A stretch of DNA of 64,000 bases from Streptomyces europaeiscabiei (GCF_036346855.1 NZ_CP107841.1:6204001-6268000); one strand, 5' to 3'; shown: positions 17,359 to 25,761, counted from the first letter of the stretch. Program-made: numbers and translations. The notes: generated from the sequence alone by a model not told the origin.

Positions 17359-17382
17359 CTTGTATCAAGCGGTGAGTACAAG
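17359..17382. promoter_or_regulatory. Proximal palindromic operator for the YtrA-type regulator
   Basis: Arms CTTGTATC and AGTACAAG are separated by 8 bases; the outer six positions are fully complementary. It lies immediately upstream of ATG 17358 on the minus strand and is the partner of a similar site 40 bp further upstream. Confidence 0.7.
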
Positions 17383-17398
17383 ATGCCCCGGCCGGGAT

Positions 17399-17422
17399 CT
17401 TGTGTCAAACGTTCGATACAAG
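17399..17422. promoter_or_regulatory. Distal palindromic operator for the YtrA-type regulator
   Basis: Arms CTTGTGTC and GATACAAG, with an 8-base spacer, are complementary at 7 of 8 positions. Centre-to-centre distance to the proximal site is 40 bp, about four helical turns, so two dimers could bind the same face. Confidence 0.7.
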
Positions 17423-17463
17423 GTGACGCAGGGGGAGACGGCTTCCGGGGTGAGGAGGTTCCC

Positions 17464-17520
17464 GCGACGCGACGCGACGCGACGCGACGCGACGGGACGC
17501 GACGGGACGAGACGCGACGC
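17464..17520. repeat. Pentanucleotide tandem repeat (gcgac)n
   Basis: About eleven 5-bp units, mostly gcgac with some gggac and gagac, lie between the operators and the end of the oxygenase gene. It is non-coding and may be prone to slippage. Confidence 0.9.
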
Positions 17521-17537
17521 GGGAGCGGAACGGTCGG

Positions 17538-18521
17538 TCAGTCGACGGTGATCGAGTCCAGCTGTGCCCGCAGGTAGACGTGCGAGTCCACGGGTGGGTG
17601 CGCCACCCGTCCGACCGGCGGGGGAACGGACTCGACGACCGTGCCCGGGGTGCACTCGCCGAAGTAGACCAGCGACATCAGCTCCTCGGCGGGCTCGTCG
17701 GCCGGGGGCGGCAGGACGCGGTGGCGTCCGGAACGCCAGCGGTCGCCGGTCCAACGGGCCATCAGGTCACCGATGTTGATGGTGAAGGCGGCGGGGTCGT
17801 ACGGGGCGTCCTCCCAGCCGCCCTCGTCCGTGAAGACCTGGAGTCCGCCCTTCCCGGCCTGCCGGTCGAGGATCGTGACCGTGCCGAAGTCGGTGTGCGG
17901 GCCGATCCGGAACTGGCCCGGCACGGGGTCGCCGATGACCTCCGTGCCCGGGTACCAGTTGATGTTGAAGCCGTAGGTGGGGTGGCTCATGTGCCGGGAG
18001 AAGAAGTCCGGCTCCAGACCGAGGGCCTGGCCGAGGAGGGAGAGCAGCAGGTTCTCCAGCTCGGCCATCCGCGCCAGGTACTCCTCGCACAGTGCCCGCA
18101 GCTCCGGCACCTCCGCCGGCCACACGTTCGGCGCGTACCACTCCGCGTTCACGACCGGGTCGTCGAACGGCTCGTGCGTCGCGAACGTCAGCGACTCCTT
18201 GAGGTCCGGCGGAGTCTCCGTCCCCTCCGCGTACCCGTTGGCCTCGGCCCCCGGCCCGAGCCAGCCGCGTCCGCCGACCTTCACCTCGTACGCCTGCTTG
18301 GCCTCGACGGGCAGTACGAAGAAGGCCCGAGCGGCCTTGCGGATACGGGTCCGGAGGCTCGGATCGACCCCGTGCCCCGTCACGAGCAGGAAACCGGCGG
18401 TCTGGAGCGCCTCGTCGACGGTACGGGCGATGCCGGCACGGGCTTCGGGGCCGCCGTCGCGCCAGGGGCCCAGATCGATGGTGGGGATGCGGGGCGTCCT
18501 GGGCCTATTCACCGATGTCAC
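17538..18521 (-). CDS. Isopenicillin-N-synthase-like 2-oxoglutarate/Fe(II) dioxygenase
   Basis: The 327-residue protein has the non-haem dioxygenase N-terminal region (PTIDLGPW, GFLLVTGHGV) and a jelly-roll core. The iron facial triad is visible as HTDFG (His and Asp) and SGRHRV (His). It is a stand-alone member with unknown substrate; members of this family oxidise small metabolites. GTG 18521 has GAGG six bases upstream and overlaps the end of the deaminase gene. GTG 18512 is an alternative. The overlap suggests co-expression with the deaminase, perhaps in purine or pyrimidine metabolism. Confidence 0.88.
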   Translation of the reverse strand: MTSVNRPRTPRIPTIDLGPWRDGGPEARAGIARTVDEALQTAGFLLVTGHGVDPSLRTRIRKAARAFFVLPVEAKQAYEVKVGGRGWLGPGAEANGYAEGTETPPDLKESLTFATHEPFDDPVVNAEWYAPNVWPAEVPELRALCEEYLARMAELENLLLSLLGQALGLEPDFFSRHMSHPTYGFNINWYPGTEVIGDPVPGQFRIGPHTDFGTVTILDRQAGKGGLQVFTDEGGWEDAPYDPAAFTINIGDLMARWTGDRWRSGRHRVLPPPADEPAEELMSLVYFGECTPGTVVESVPPPVGRVAHPPVDSHVYLRAQLDSITVD

Positions 18522-19029
18522 CGATGTCCTCATTCCACAGTGCCGGGTTGTTCTCGACGAAGTCACGCATCAGGGACGCACACTCCGGGTCGTCCAGCAC
18601 CAGGACCTCCACGCCGTGTTCGGCGAGCCAGTCGTGCCCGCCGTGGAAGGTCGTGGCCTCCCCGACCACCACCCGCGAGATCCCGAACTGCCGCACCAGG
18701 CCGGAGCAGTACCAGCACGGCGAGAGCGTCGTCACCATCGTCGTACCGCGATACGTCCGCTGCCGTCCCGCCGCGCGGAACGCGGCCGTCTCGGCGTGCA
18801 TGGAGGGATCGTCGTCCTGGACCCGCCGATTGTGACCGCGCCCGAGGAGGCTGCCGTCCGGCCCGTAGAGCGCGGCCCCGATGGGGATGCCACCCTCGGC
18901 GAGCCCGGCCCGCGCCTCCTCCACGGCGGTGGCGAGCCATGCGCGTGCCTGTGCCTGTTCCTGTGCCTGTTCCTGATCCACGACGTCATCCACGACGTCA
19001 TCCACGACGTCATTCATGGCCTCATCCAT
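18505..19029 (-). CDS. Nucleoside/cytosine-type deaminase (CDA fold)
   Basis: The 174-residue protein carries the zinc-dependent deaminase signature HAETAAF and PCWYCSG (His, catalytic Glu and two Cys ligands). That places it in the cytosine deaminase / guanine deaminase / TadA superfamily. The size and the ending (EDIGDIGE) resemble yeast-type cytosine deaminase. The N-terminal 25 residues are low complexity: a 12-bp unit encodes repeated VDDV, followed by QEQAQEQAQ. ATG 19029 is one of several possible starts, and a start nearer the domain cannot be excluded. Confidence 0.87.
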   Translation of the reverse strand: MDEAMNDVVDDVVDDVVDQEQAQEQAQARAWLATAVEEARAGLAEGGIPIGAALYGPDGSLLGRGHNRRVQDDDPSMHAETAAFRAAGRQRTYRGTTMVTTLSPCWYCSGLVRQFGISRVVVGEATTFHGGHDWLAEHGVEVLVLDDPECASLMRDFVENNPALWNEDIGDIGE

Positions 19030-19143
19030 GGCCTCACTCTGCCCTCGGAACGCCGGGCTCACGTGTATCGCCCCGGATCAGGGCGGGGGAGGGGGTGTCC
19101 AGACGGCCGAGGTCGAGGCCAAGGTCGAGGTTCGAGGGCGAGG

Positions 19144-20277
19144 TCAGCAGGGGCGTGCGCGGCCGTACGCCCGTGCCAGCGCGCGGAACGCCTGCTTCGG
19201 TTCCCAGTGCCAGTCGCTGGCCGGGTCGCCGGGGTGGTCCTGGACGGGCTTGACGAGGGCGTAGCTCGCCAGGTCGAGGTCGTGGAGCGGGTCGTCGGGC
19301 CGGTGCGGGGAGTCGGGGGAGACGAAAGTGAAGGCGTGGGCGGCGTACAGGTCCATCGCCTCGAAGGCGCCGAGGACGTCGGTGACGTACGCGGCCTGGG
19401 TGGCCTCGCTGCGGGTGACGTCGCCCTTGATCTCCGGCGGCTCCTTCTCGTGGTCGACCACGCTCCACCCCATGCCGCCCATCTCGGGGGCGCCCTCGAA
19501 GGTGCAGCAGCCGTACTCCTGGATGGAGAGCGGCTTCCCGGGGCGGAGGTAGCGCCTGAGGTCGCGGACGTGGGCGGAACGGCTCGGGTGGTCGGCGTAG
19601 TAGTCGAGGCCGACGATGTCGAAGGGGGTCCAGTCGATCCAGTCGAGGGCCTCCTCGTCCGCGGCGGCATAGGTGAGGCGGCCCCGGAAGACGGAGCGGC
19701 CCACGGCGGCGGCCCGCGCGGTGAAGGCGCGCAGCTCGCGGATCATGTGCTCCGGGTCGAAGTTGCCCTTCAGCAGGTTCTCGACGCGCTCCAGGACGTG
19801 GTCACCCGGCACGATTCCCGGCACGAACAGCCAGAACTCACAGCCCACGCTGAGATGCGTGTCGACGCCCTGCCGCCGCAGCCCCTCCGCGAAGCGGCCG
19901 GTCTCCGCGAGATGGTCGAGGATGTCCGCGCGCGGCACATCCCCGAGCGTCGGCTCCAGCCACACGTTCAGTCCGCGCTCCGCCGCCTCCGCCGCGGTCC
20001 GGGTCAGCCGCTCCACCCCGTCCCCGGTCACCTTGACCGCGTCGGCCCGCAACTCCTGCCGGATCGCCCGCATGTCCCGCCGCACCCGCTGGGCACTCCA
20101 CGCGGTCCCGGGCGTGTCCCCCGCCCCCACCTCGTACACGACACTCCGGTACGTCAGCCCCCGGCCCGCCTTCGGCGCGGTCGTCCCGATCAACGCCGCC
20201 GCCCGCGTGGTCGGCAGCACCGCCGCCGCCGTGGCCGCTGCCGCCAGCCCCAGAAACCGTCCCCGACCGATCCTCAT
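19144..20277 (-). CDS. Secreted TIM-barrel, glycoside-hydrolase-like protein
   Basis: The 377-residue protein has an export signal (RGRFLGLAAAATAAAVLP) and a body with barrel-like strands: YRSVVYEVG, ADAVKVTG, LNVWLEPTLGD, FDIVGLDYYAD and KPLSIQEYGC. The conserved acids in GLDYYAD and QEYG are placed like catalytic acids of clan GH-A barrels. Some homologues are labelled abortive infection protein in actinomycete genomes, as I recall, but nothing here supports phage defence. The substrate is unknown. Confidence 0.72.
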   Translation of the reverse strand: MRIGRGRFLGLAAAATAAAVLPTTRAAALIGTTAPKAGRGLTYRSVVYEVGAGDTPGTAWSAQRVRRDMRAIRQELRADAVKVTGDGVERLTRTAAEAAERGLNVWLEPTLGDVPRADILDHLAETGRFAEGLRRQGVDTHLSVGCEFWLFVPGIVPGDHVLERVENLLKGNFDPEHMIRELRAFTARAAAVGRSVFRGRLTYAAADEEALDWIDWTPFDIVGLDYYADHPSRSAHVRDLRRYLRPGKPLSIQEYGCCTFEGAPEMGGMGWSVVDHEKEPPEIKGDVTRSEATQAAYVTDVLGAFEAMDLYAAHAFTFVSPDSPHRPDDPLHDLDLASYALVKPVQDHPGDPASDWHWEPKQAFRALARAYGRARPC

Positions 20278-20395
20278 CCGCCTGCCCCTCCCAGTGACTT
20301 GCGGCCAGTCTGGGCGGGCGAGGGCCTCGCCGCCGTCGGCCGATGGTCCAGGGGTGGGCGACGAAAGTATGGGATACGGATGGATGCGGACGTCT

Positions 20396-21133
20396 TCAGA
20401 CGGAGGTCGCGTCGTCGGACGGCGTCAGATACGTGTGCAGGTGGCCCGCCCCCTCCAGCATCGCCGCCGTGCGGGTGGTCAGGGTGGTGTGGCGCGTCGT
20501 GACCGCGGTGCGGAGGGCATCGGTGCCGCCCTCGTGGCGGAGGTCTTCGAGGACGGGGTGGATGTGGTCGAGGAGGTAGTGGTTGCGGCGGAGGGCGAGG
20601 ATGAAGCGGGCGTCGCGTACCTCGTCGGGGGTGTACTGGCGGTAGCCGGTGGCGCGTTCGCGGCGGGGGGAGAGGAGACCGGCGGCCTCCCAGACGCGGA
20701 GCGTCGACGTGCGCACGCCGAGCAGCGCGGCGACCTCGCCGATCAGCAGGTCGGTGCCGGGCACGTCGTCCTCGGGCGGCTCCCCGGCCAGCGTCCGAAG
20801 CGCCTCGCTCGTGGCCCGCAACGACACCCGCTCCGCGTGCAGCGCCGCGTGCTCCGCGTCCACCAGCGCCAGTGCCCCCGGCACGTCCCCCTCGTGCACG
20901 GTCCGCATGATCCGCGTCGCCGCAACCGCCCCGTACCCCTTCGACAGTGCCCGGTACGTCAGCAGCGCCCGCCGGTGCGCGTCCCCGAAGACCCGGTACC
21001 CCGAGTCCGTGCGCGGCACGGGCGGCAGCACCCCGGCCTCCTCGTAGTTGCGGATCTGCTGCGTGGAGACACCACAGAGGCGGGCGAGGTCGACGGGGCG
21101 CAGGCGGGCGGAGGTTCGATCGTGCGGGGGCAT
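20396..21133 (-). CDS. MerR-type regulator with two helix-turn-helix domains
   Basis: The 245-residue protein holds two MerR DNA-binding units in tandem. The first is residues about 12-75 (RPVDLARLCGVSTQQIRNYE, then LPPVPRTDSGYRVF). The second is about 130-200 (LIGEVAALLGVRTSTLRVWE, then LSPRRERATGYRQYTP). MerR proteins normally have one such unit and dimerise; two in one chain suggests an unusual DNA-recognition mode. No metal-binding cysteine cluster is present. The start has no ribosome site, but TACCCT lies 8 bases upstream, so a leaderless transcript is possible. Confidence 0.88.
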   Translation of the reverse strand: MPPHDRTSARLRPVDLARLCGVSTQQIRNYEEAGVLPPVPRTDSGYRVFGDAHRRALLTYRALSKGYGAVAATRIMRTVHEGDVPGALALVDAEHAALHAERVSLRATSEALRTLAGEPPEDDVPGTDLLIGEVAALLGVRTSTLRVWEAAGLLSPRRERATGYRQYTPDEVRDARFILALRRNHYLLDHIHPVLEDLRHEGGTDALRTAVTTRHTTLTTRTAAMLEGAGHLHTYLTPSDDATSV

Positions 21134-21322
21134 CGGGTCGAAGGGTAGGGCGGTTGACGGCGTGGGGGGAGGGCGTTCTCGGCCGAGGGAGGGCAGGGGC
21201 GGCTGAGGGCGGGCCGGCCGGCTGAGGCGGGGGCCGGCCGACTGAGGGTGGAGGCCGCCAGGCCCGTCACCGGCGGCGGTGCGGGGCAGCGCGGGGCGGT
21301 GCGGGGGGCGGCACCTGTGCTT
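21134..21322. repeat. Short intergenic stretch with ggccggc-type repeats
   Basis: Between MerR and the oxidoreductase gene, several short units built on gctgagg and gggccggccg recur around 21190-21250. No gene or regulatory site is evident. Confidence 0.5.
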
Positions 21323-22321
21323 CTATGCCTCCTCCTCGCCCCCCACCCGCAGCAGCAGCTTTCCCACGCTCTTGCGTGTGCCCATCAGCCGGTGGGCCTC
21401 CGCCGCCTCCGCCAGGCCGAACTCCGCGGTCACCGGCAGGGACACCGTCCCGTCGACGACCGTGGCGAAGGCCCGCTCGGCGAGGGCACGCAGTTCGGCG
21501 GGGGCGGACTTGGCGAGGGCGAGGACCGAGAACCCGGAGACGGTCAGGCCGAGGGCGTACAGCTCGGGCTGGCCCACGGCCCACGGCCGCTCCCCGCTCG
21601 CGTTGCCGAAGGAGACCAGGCGGCCGAACGGGGCGAGGGAGGCGAGCCCGGCGCGGAGCGTGTCGCCGCCGACGGGGTCGAGTACCAGGTCGACGCCACG
21701 GCCGCCGGTCGCGGCCCGCACCTCGTCCGTGAAGAACCCGGTGCCGGTGCCGGCGAAGACCTCGTCGTAGCCGTGGTCCAGCGCGTGCTTGGCCTTGGCG
21801 GCGTCCGACACGACCCCGTACACCGCCGCCGCGCCCGCCGCCTTCGCCAACTGCCCGGCCACGGTGCCGATCCCGCCTGCCGCGCCCTGCACGAGCACGG
21901 TCTCACCGGCCCGCAGCCGCCCCACCACGTGCACGAGCGCGTACGCCGTCGGCAGCACGGTGGGCAGCGTGGCGCCCGTACGGAGGCCGACCCCCTCGGG
22001 CAACGGGAACACGGTTGTCGCATCGGCCACCACGACCTCCGCGTACGCGCCCGCGTCCGTCAGCGCGGTCACCTGCTGCCCGACGCTCAGCCCCTCGACG
22101 CCCTCGCCGAGCACGCGCACCCGCCCGGAGACCTCCAGGCCGGGGCGGTAGGGGAGCGCCGGGACCCGGTAGCCCTCGGCGCGGGCCTTCAGGTCGGCGA
22201 AGTTCACCCCCGCGTACGCCACGTCGACGCTCACCTGCCCGGGGCCCGGCCCGGGGACTTCGGCCTCCACCACCTTCAGGACCTCGGGGTGGCCGTACTC
22301 CTGGAACTCGATCGCGCGCAT
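21323..22321 (-). CDS. Zinc-free quinone oxidoreductase, MDR superfamily
   Basis: The 332-residue protein is a medium-chain dehydrogenase/reductase of the NADPH:quinone reductase (QOR) branch. It has the N-terminal GroES-like part (YAGVNFADLKAR, PGLEVSGRV) and the nucleotide-binding motif VQGAAGGIGTVAGQLA. It lacks the structural zinc cysteines of alcohol dehydrogenases. It probably uses NADPH to reduce quinones or enones. It is divergent from a small ArsR-type regulator, with a palindrome between the two, so it may be induced by its electrophilic substrate. Confidence 0.9.
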   Translation of the reverse strand: MRAIEFQEYGHPEVLKVVEAEVPGPGPGQVSVDVAYAGVNFADLKARAEGYRVPALPYRPGLEVSGRVRVLGEGVEGLSVGQQVTALTDAGAYAEVVVADATTVFPLPEGVGLRTGATLPTVLPTAYALVHVVGRLRAGETVLVQGAAGGIGTVAGQLAKAAGAAAVYGVVSDAAKAKHALDHGYDEVFAGTGTGFFTDEVRAATGGRGVDLVLDPVGGDTLRAGLASLAPFGRLVSFGNASGERPWAVGQPELYALGLTVSGFSVLALAKSAPAELRALAERAFATVVDGTVSLPVTAEFGLAEAAEAHRLMGTRKSVGKLLLRVGGEEEA

Positions 22322-22356
22322 GCCGGACTCCCGCTCGACTGTTCAATGAAAAGCGA

Positions 22357-22370
22357 ACACTCGCGAGTGT
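22357..22370. promoter_or_regulatory. Perfect palindrome in the divergent oxidoreductase/ArsR promoter
   Basis: ACACTCGCGAGTGT is a 14-bp perfect palindrome. The longer element gaacactc recurs at about 22383, and a variant gaacgctc at about 22401. It probably is the operator of the adjacent ArsR-like repressor. Confidence 0.65.
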
Positions 22371-22436
22371 ATGGTTCTCGTCGAACACTCTGCAAGAAGC
22401 GAACGCTCCGCCAGGAGCGCGAGGGGAGGGGCGGAC

Positions 22437-22763
22437 ATGGTGGAACGTGCCGGTCACCGGGCGGCCCCCGAGCACACCCACCCCGACGACGTTCCGGTCC
22501 TGACCGCCCTCGCGGCCCTCGCCGATCCCGTACGCGTCGCGCTCGTGAGGGAGTTGGCGGGCTCGCCGGTCTGGACGCGCAGCTGCGGCAGCTTCGACGT
22601 GCCGGTGGGCAAGGCCGCCCTCAGCCACCACTTCTCGGTGCTCCGCGGCGCCGGACTCGTCGAACAACGCGACGAGGGCGCCAAACGCGTCAACCGCCTG
22701 CGTCGCGAGGAGTTCGACACCCGCTTCCCCGGACTGCTCACGCTCGTCCTGCGCGAGGACTGA
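22437..22763 (+). CDS. ArsR-type winged-helix regulator
   Basis: The 108-residue protein has the winged-helix pattern ALADPVRVALVRELA, then VGKAALSHHFSVLRGAGLVE and QRDEGAKRVNRL. It lacks the metal-binding ELCVC cysteine motif of metal-sensing ArsR members. ATG 22437 has GGAGGGG at about 6 bases; the upstream in-frame ATG 22371 would run through the operator region. It is divergent from the quinone oxidoreductase gene, its likely target. Its stop codon starts a 20-bp tandem repeat. Confidence 0.88.
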   Translation: MVERAGHRAAPEHTHPDDVPVLTALAALADPVRVALVRELAGSPVWTRSCGSFDVPVGKAALSHHFSVLRGAGLVEQRDEGAKRVNRLRREEFDTRFPGLLTLVLRED

Positions 22764-22860
22764 GGCGGCTGCGGGAGGACTGAGGCGGCTGCGGGAGGAC
22801 TGAGGCGGCTGCGGGAAGACTGAGGCGGCTGCGGGAAGCCTGAGGCGGCTGCGGGAGGGC
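22761..22860. repeat. Five tandem copies of a 20-bp unit
   Basis: Units begin at 22761, 22781, 22801, 22821 and 22841. Each starts tgaggcggctgcggga, and the ends vary (ggac, ggac, agac, agcc, gggc). The first unit begins exactly with the stop codon of the ArsR-type gene, so the repeat seems to have grown out of the gene end. Confidence 0.95.
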
Positions 22861-22879
22861 CCTTGCTCCTCGCGGGTCC

Positions 22880-23287
22880 CTACTCCTCGCCGTCCTGCTT
22901 GTCCCGCTTCTCGCCCTTCTCCTCCTCCTGCCGCTTCAGCTCGTCCTCACGGCGGAGGAGATCGGCCTCCCAGCTCTTCAGCAGGGACTCGTCCTTCTTG
23001 TTGTCCTCGGCGAGGGACTTCAGGAACTCGGGGTTGTCGTCGGGGGCGACGTACTCCGTGCGCTGGTTGCGGTGCCACTCGGAGGGCGTGCGGCCGCCGC
23101 CGGGGGCGGCCCGCAGCTTGCCGGCGGCGAGCCAGGCGATGGGGCCGACGATCCAGAAGAGCAGGATGATGAAGACCCAGGCGATCTTCGGCAGGTGCTT
23201 CGCCTCGTCCTCGGGGGTGTTGAGGCAGTCGATGAACGCGTAGATCGTCAGCGCCAACGGCACGAGGTACATCAACACCCTGAGCAT
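22880..23287 (-). CDS. Two-helix membrane protein (PLD nuclease N-terminal-like domain)
   Basis: The 135-residue protein has two hydrophobic segments, LRVLMYLVPLALTIYAFID and WVFIILLFWIVGPIAWLAAG, matching the short PLDc_N type membrane domain. A highly charged coiled tail rich in Glu, Lys and Arg follows (LLRREDELKRQEEEKGEK). Such proteins are common small membrane proteins of actinomycetes with no known role. It is divergent from the UbiD-like gene. Confidence 0.85.
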   Translation of the reverse strand: MLRVLMYLVPLALTIYAFIDCLNTPEDEAKHLPKIAWVFIILLFWIVGPIAWLAAGKLRAAPGGGRTPSEWHRNQRTEYVAPDDNPEFLKSLAEDNKKDESLLKSWEADLLRREDELKRQEEEKGEKRDKQDGEE

Positions 23288-23404
23288 GGAACAGCCCCCT
23301 GGAAGCGGTGGCGGACCGGACGACCGGCCGCCGGTGACGACGGCGGGGCCGTGCGCGGGGCCCCGTGACGGGGTCAGGGTAGCCCCTCGGGGATACTTGG
23401 CCCC

Positions 23405-24862
23405 ATGGCTTACGACGATCTTCGCTCCCTGCTCCGCGCACTGGAGCGCGAGGGCGATCTCAAGCGCATCAAGGCCGAAGTCGACCCCTACCTGGAAGTC
23501 GGGGAGATCGTCGACCGGGTCAACAAGGCCGACGGCCCCGCCCTGCTCTTCGAGAACGTGAAGGGCTCCTCGATGCCCCTCGCGATGAACGTCTTCGGCA
23601 CGGACCGCCGCCTGCTGAAGGCCCTCGGCCTCAAGTCGTACGGCGAGATCAGCGAGAAGATCGGCGGCCTGCTCAAGCCCGAGCTGCCCCACGGCTTCGT
23701 GGGCGTGCGCGAGGCGTTCGGGAAGCTCGGCGCGATGGTGCACGTCCCGCCGAAGAAGGTGAAGGCGGACAGCGCCCCCGTCCAGGAGGTGGTCCTCCAG
23801 GGTGACGACGTGGACCTGGAACAGCTTCCGGCGCTGTTCACCTGGCCGAAGGACGGCGGCTCCTTCTTCAACCTCGGGCTCACCCACACCAAGCACCCCG
23901 AGACCGGCGTACGCAACCTCGGCCTCTACCGCCTCCAGCGCCACGACAAGCGCACCATCGGCATGCACTGGCAGATCCACAAGGACAGCCGCAACCACTA
24001 CCAGGTGGCCGCCAAGCGCGGCGAGCGCCTGCCGGTCGCCATCGCCTTCGGCTGCCCCCCGGCCGTGACCTACGCCTCCACCGCACCCCTCCCCGGTGAC
24101 ATCGACGAGTACCTGTTCGCCGGGTTCGTCTCGGGCAAGCGGATCGAGATGGTCGACTGCAAGACGGTGCCGCTGCAGGTGCCGGCACAGGCGGAGGTCG
24201 TGATCGAGGGCTGGCTGGAGCCCGGCGAGATGCTCCCCGAGGGCCCGTTCGGCGACCACACCGGCTTCTACACCCCGCAGGAACCGTTCCCCGCCCTGAA
24301 GATCGACTGCGTGACGATGCGGAAGCGGCCGTTGCTCCAGTCGATCGTCGTAGGCCGTCCGCCGACGGAGGACGGGCCCCTGGGCCGCGCGACGGAACGC
24401 TTCTTCCTGCCACTGCTGAAGATCATCGTCCCGGACATCGTGGACTACCACCTCCCCGAGGCGGGCGGCTTCCACAACTGCGCGATCGTCTCGATCGACA
24501 AGAAGTACCCCAAGCACGCGCAGAAGGTCATGCACGCGATCTGGGGCGCCCACATGATGTCCCTGACCAAGTTGATCGTGGTGGTCGACTCCGACTGCGA
24601 CGTCCACGACCTCCACGAGGTCGCCTGGCGCGCCCTCGGCAACACGGACTACGCCCGCGACCTCTCCGTGGTCGAGGGCCCCGTGGACCACCTGGACCAC
24701 GCCTCCTACCAGCAGTTCTGGGGCGGCAAGGCGGGTATCGACGCCACGAAGAAGTGGATCGAGGAGGGCTACACGCGGGACGGGGGCTGGCCCGACATGG
24801 TCGAGTCGGACCCGGCCACGGCGGCCCTGGTCGACCGCCGCTGGAAGGAGTACGGCCTGTGA
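23405..24862 (+). CDS. mqnL: UbiD-type decarboxylase of the futalosine menaquinone pathway (MqnL)
   Basis: The 485-residue protein is a full-length UbiD family member (AYDDLRSLLRALEREGDL start; core blocks LFENVKG, NLGLYRLQ, EGPFGDHTGFY and PLLKIIVPDIVDYHLPE). UbiD enzymes use prenylated FMN, made by the UbiX-like protein encoded 2.2 kb downstream, to decarboxylate aromatic acids. In organisms using futalosine, this homologue is assigned to decarboxylation of the prenylated naphthoate late in menaquinone synthesis. The stop overlaps the GTG of the prenyltransferase gene. The start lacks a ribosome site and may be leaderless. Confidence 0.92.
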   Translation: MAYDDLRSLLRALEREGDLKRIKAEVDPYLEVGEIVDRVNKADGPALLFENVKGSSMPLAMNVFGTDRRLLKALGLKSYGEISEKIGGLLKPELPHGFVGVREAFGKLGAMVHVPPKKVKADSAPVQEVVLQGDDVDLEQLPALFTWPKDGGSFFNLGLTHTKHPETGVRNLGLYRLQRHDKRTIGMHWQIHKDSRNHYQVAAKRGERLPVAIAFGCPPAVTYASTAPLPGDIDEYLFAGFVSGKRIEMVDCKTVPLQVPAQAEVVIEGWLEPGEMLPEGPFGDHTGFYTPQEPFPALKIDCVTMRKRPLLQSIVVGRPPTEDGPLGRATERFFLPLLKIIVPDIVDYHLPEAGGFHNCAIVSIDKKYPKHAQKVMHAIWGAHMMSLTKLIVVVDSDCDVHDLHEVAWRALGNTDYARDLSVVEGPVDHLDHASYQQFWGGKAGIDATKKWIEEGYTRDGGWPDMVESDPATAALVDRRWKEYGL

Positions 24863-25761
24863 GCAGTGCCTCCGCCGCGATCCCGCAGCCGGGCCGGACG
24901 AAAGCCTTCCTCCGGCTGGTGATGATCGAGCACTCGGTCTTCGCGCTCCCCTTCGCGTACATCGCCGCGCTCACCGCCATGTTCCAGCTGGACGGCAACA
25001 TCCACTGGGCCCGGCTGCTCCTCGTCACCATCTGCATGGTGGGCCTGCGCACGTTCGCGATGGCGGTCAACCGGATCATCGACCGCGAGATCGACGCCCG
25101 TAACCCGCGTACGGCACACCGTGAGCTGGTGACGGGCGCGATGTCGGTGCGTCACGCCTGGACGGGCGCGCTGATCGCGGTCGTCGTCTTCCTCGGCTCG
25201 GCGGCGCTGCTGAACCCGCTCTGCCTGGCGCTCGCCCCCGTCGCCGTGATCCCGATGGTCGTCTACCCCTACGGCAAACGCTTCACGAACTACCCCCAGG
25301 CCATCCTCGGCCTCGCCCAGGCCATGGGGCCGGTGGGCGGGTGGCTCGCGATCACGGGTACCTGGTCCTGGGACGCGGTCGTCCTCGGTCTGGCCGTCGG
25401 CATCTGGATCGGCGGCTTCGACCTCATCTACGCCTGCCAGGACATCGACTCCGACCGCGAATCCGGCGTCCTGTCGGTCCCGGCCCGCTTCGGCATCCCG
25501 GCGGCGGTGTGGGCGGCGCGCGTCTGCCATGCCCTGACGACAGCGCTGTTCGTCTGGTACGCGGTGATGACGGACGCGGGCGCCTTCCTGTGGCTGGGCC
25601 TGGCGATCGTCGCGGGCGCGTTCGTGTACGAGCACACGATCGTCCGGCCGCACGACCTGTCCCGGCTGAACCGCGCGTTCTTCTCCGTCAACGGGTTCAT
25701 CGGCATTGCCCTGTTCGTGTGCGCGCTGCTGGATCTTCTGGTTCGGGGTCTGACCCTCTGA
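24859..25761 (+). CDS. mqnP: UbiA-type prenyltransferase of menaquinone synthesis (MqnP)
   Basis: The 300-residue membrane protein has about eight helices and the two aspartate-rich Mg-diphosphate motifs of UbiA prenyltransferases: NRIIDREIDARN and CQDIDSDRES. It attaches the polyprenyl tail to the naphthoquinone precursor; in the futalosine route this homologue is named MqnP. GTG 24859 overlaps the mqnL stop (GTGA) and has GGAAGGAG at 8 bases, so the pair is translationally coupled. Confidence 0.93.
   Translation: MSSASAAIPQPGRTKAFLRLVMIEHSVFALPFAYIAALTAMFQLDGNIHWARLLLVTICMVGLRTFAMAVNRIIDREIDARNPRTAHRELVTGAMSVRHAWTGALIAVVVFLGSAALLNPLCLALAPVAVIPMVVYPYGKRFTNYPQAILGLAQAMGPVGGWLAITGTWSWDAVVLGLAVGIWIGGFDLIYACQDIDSDRESGVLSVPARFGIPAAVWAARVCHALTTALFVWYAVMTDAGAFLWLGLAIVAGAFVYEHTIVRPHDLSRLNRAFFSVNGFIGIALFVCALLDLLVRGLTL

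Noticed and set aside
19144..20277. Abortive-infection defence gene
   Set aside because: Only a remembered database label suggests this; an export signal and barrel motifs point to a secreted carbohydrate-related protein, and no defence genes are nearby.
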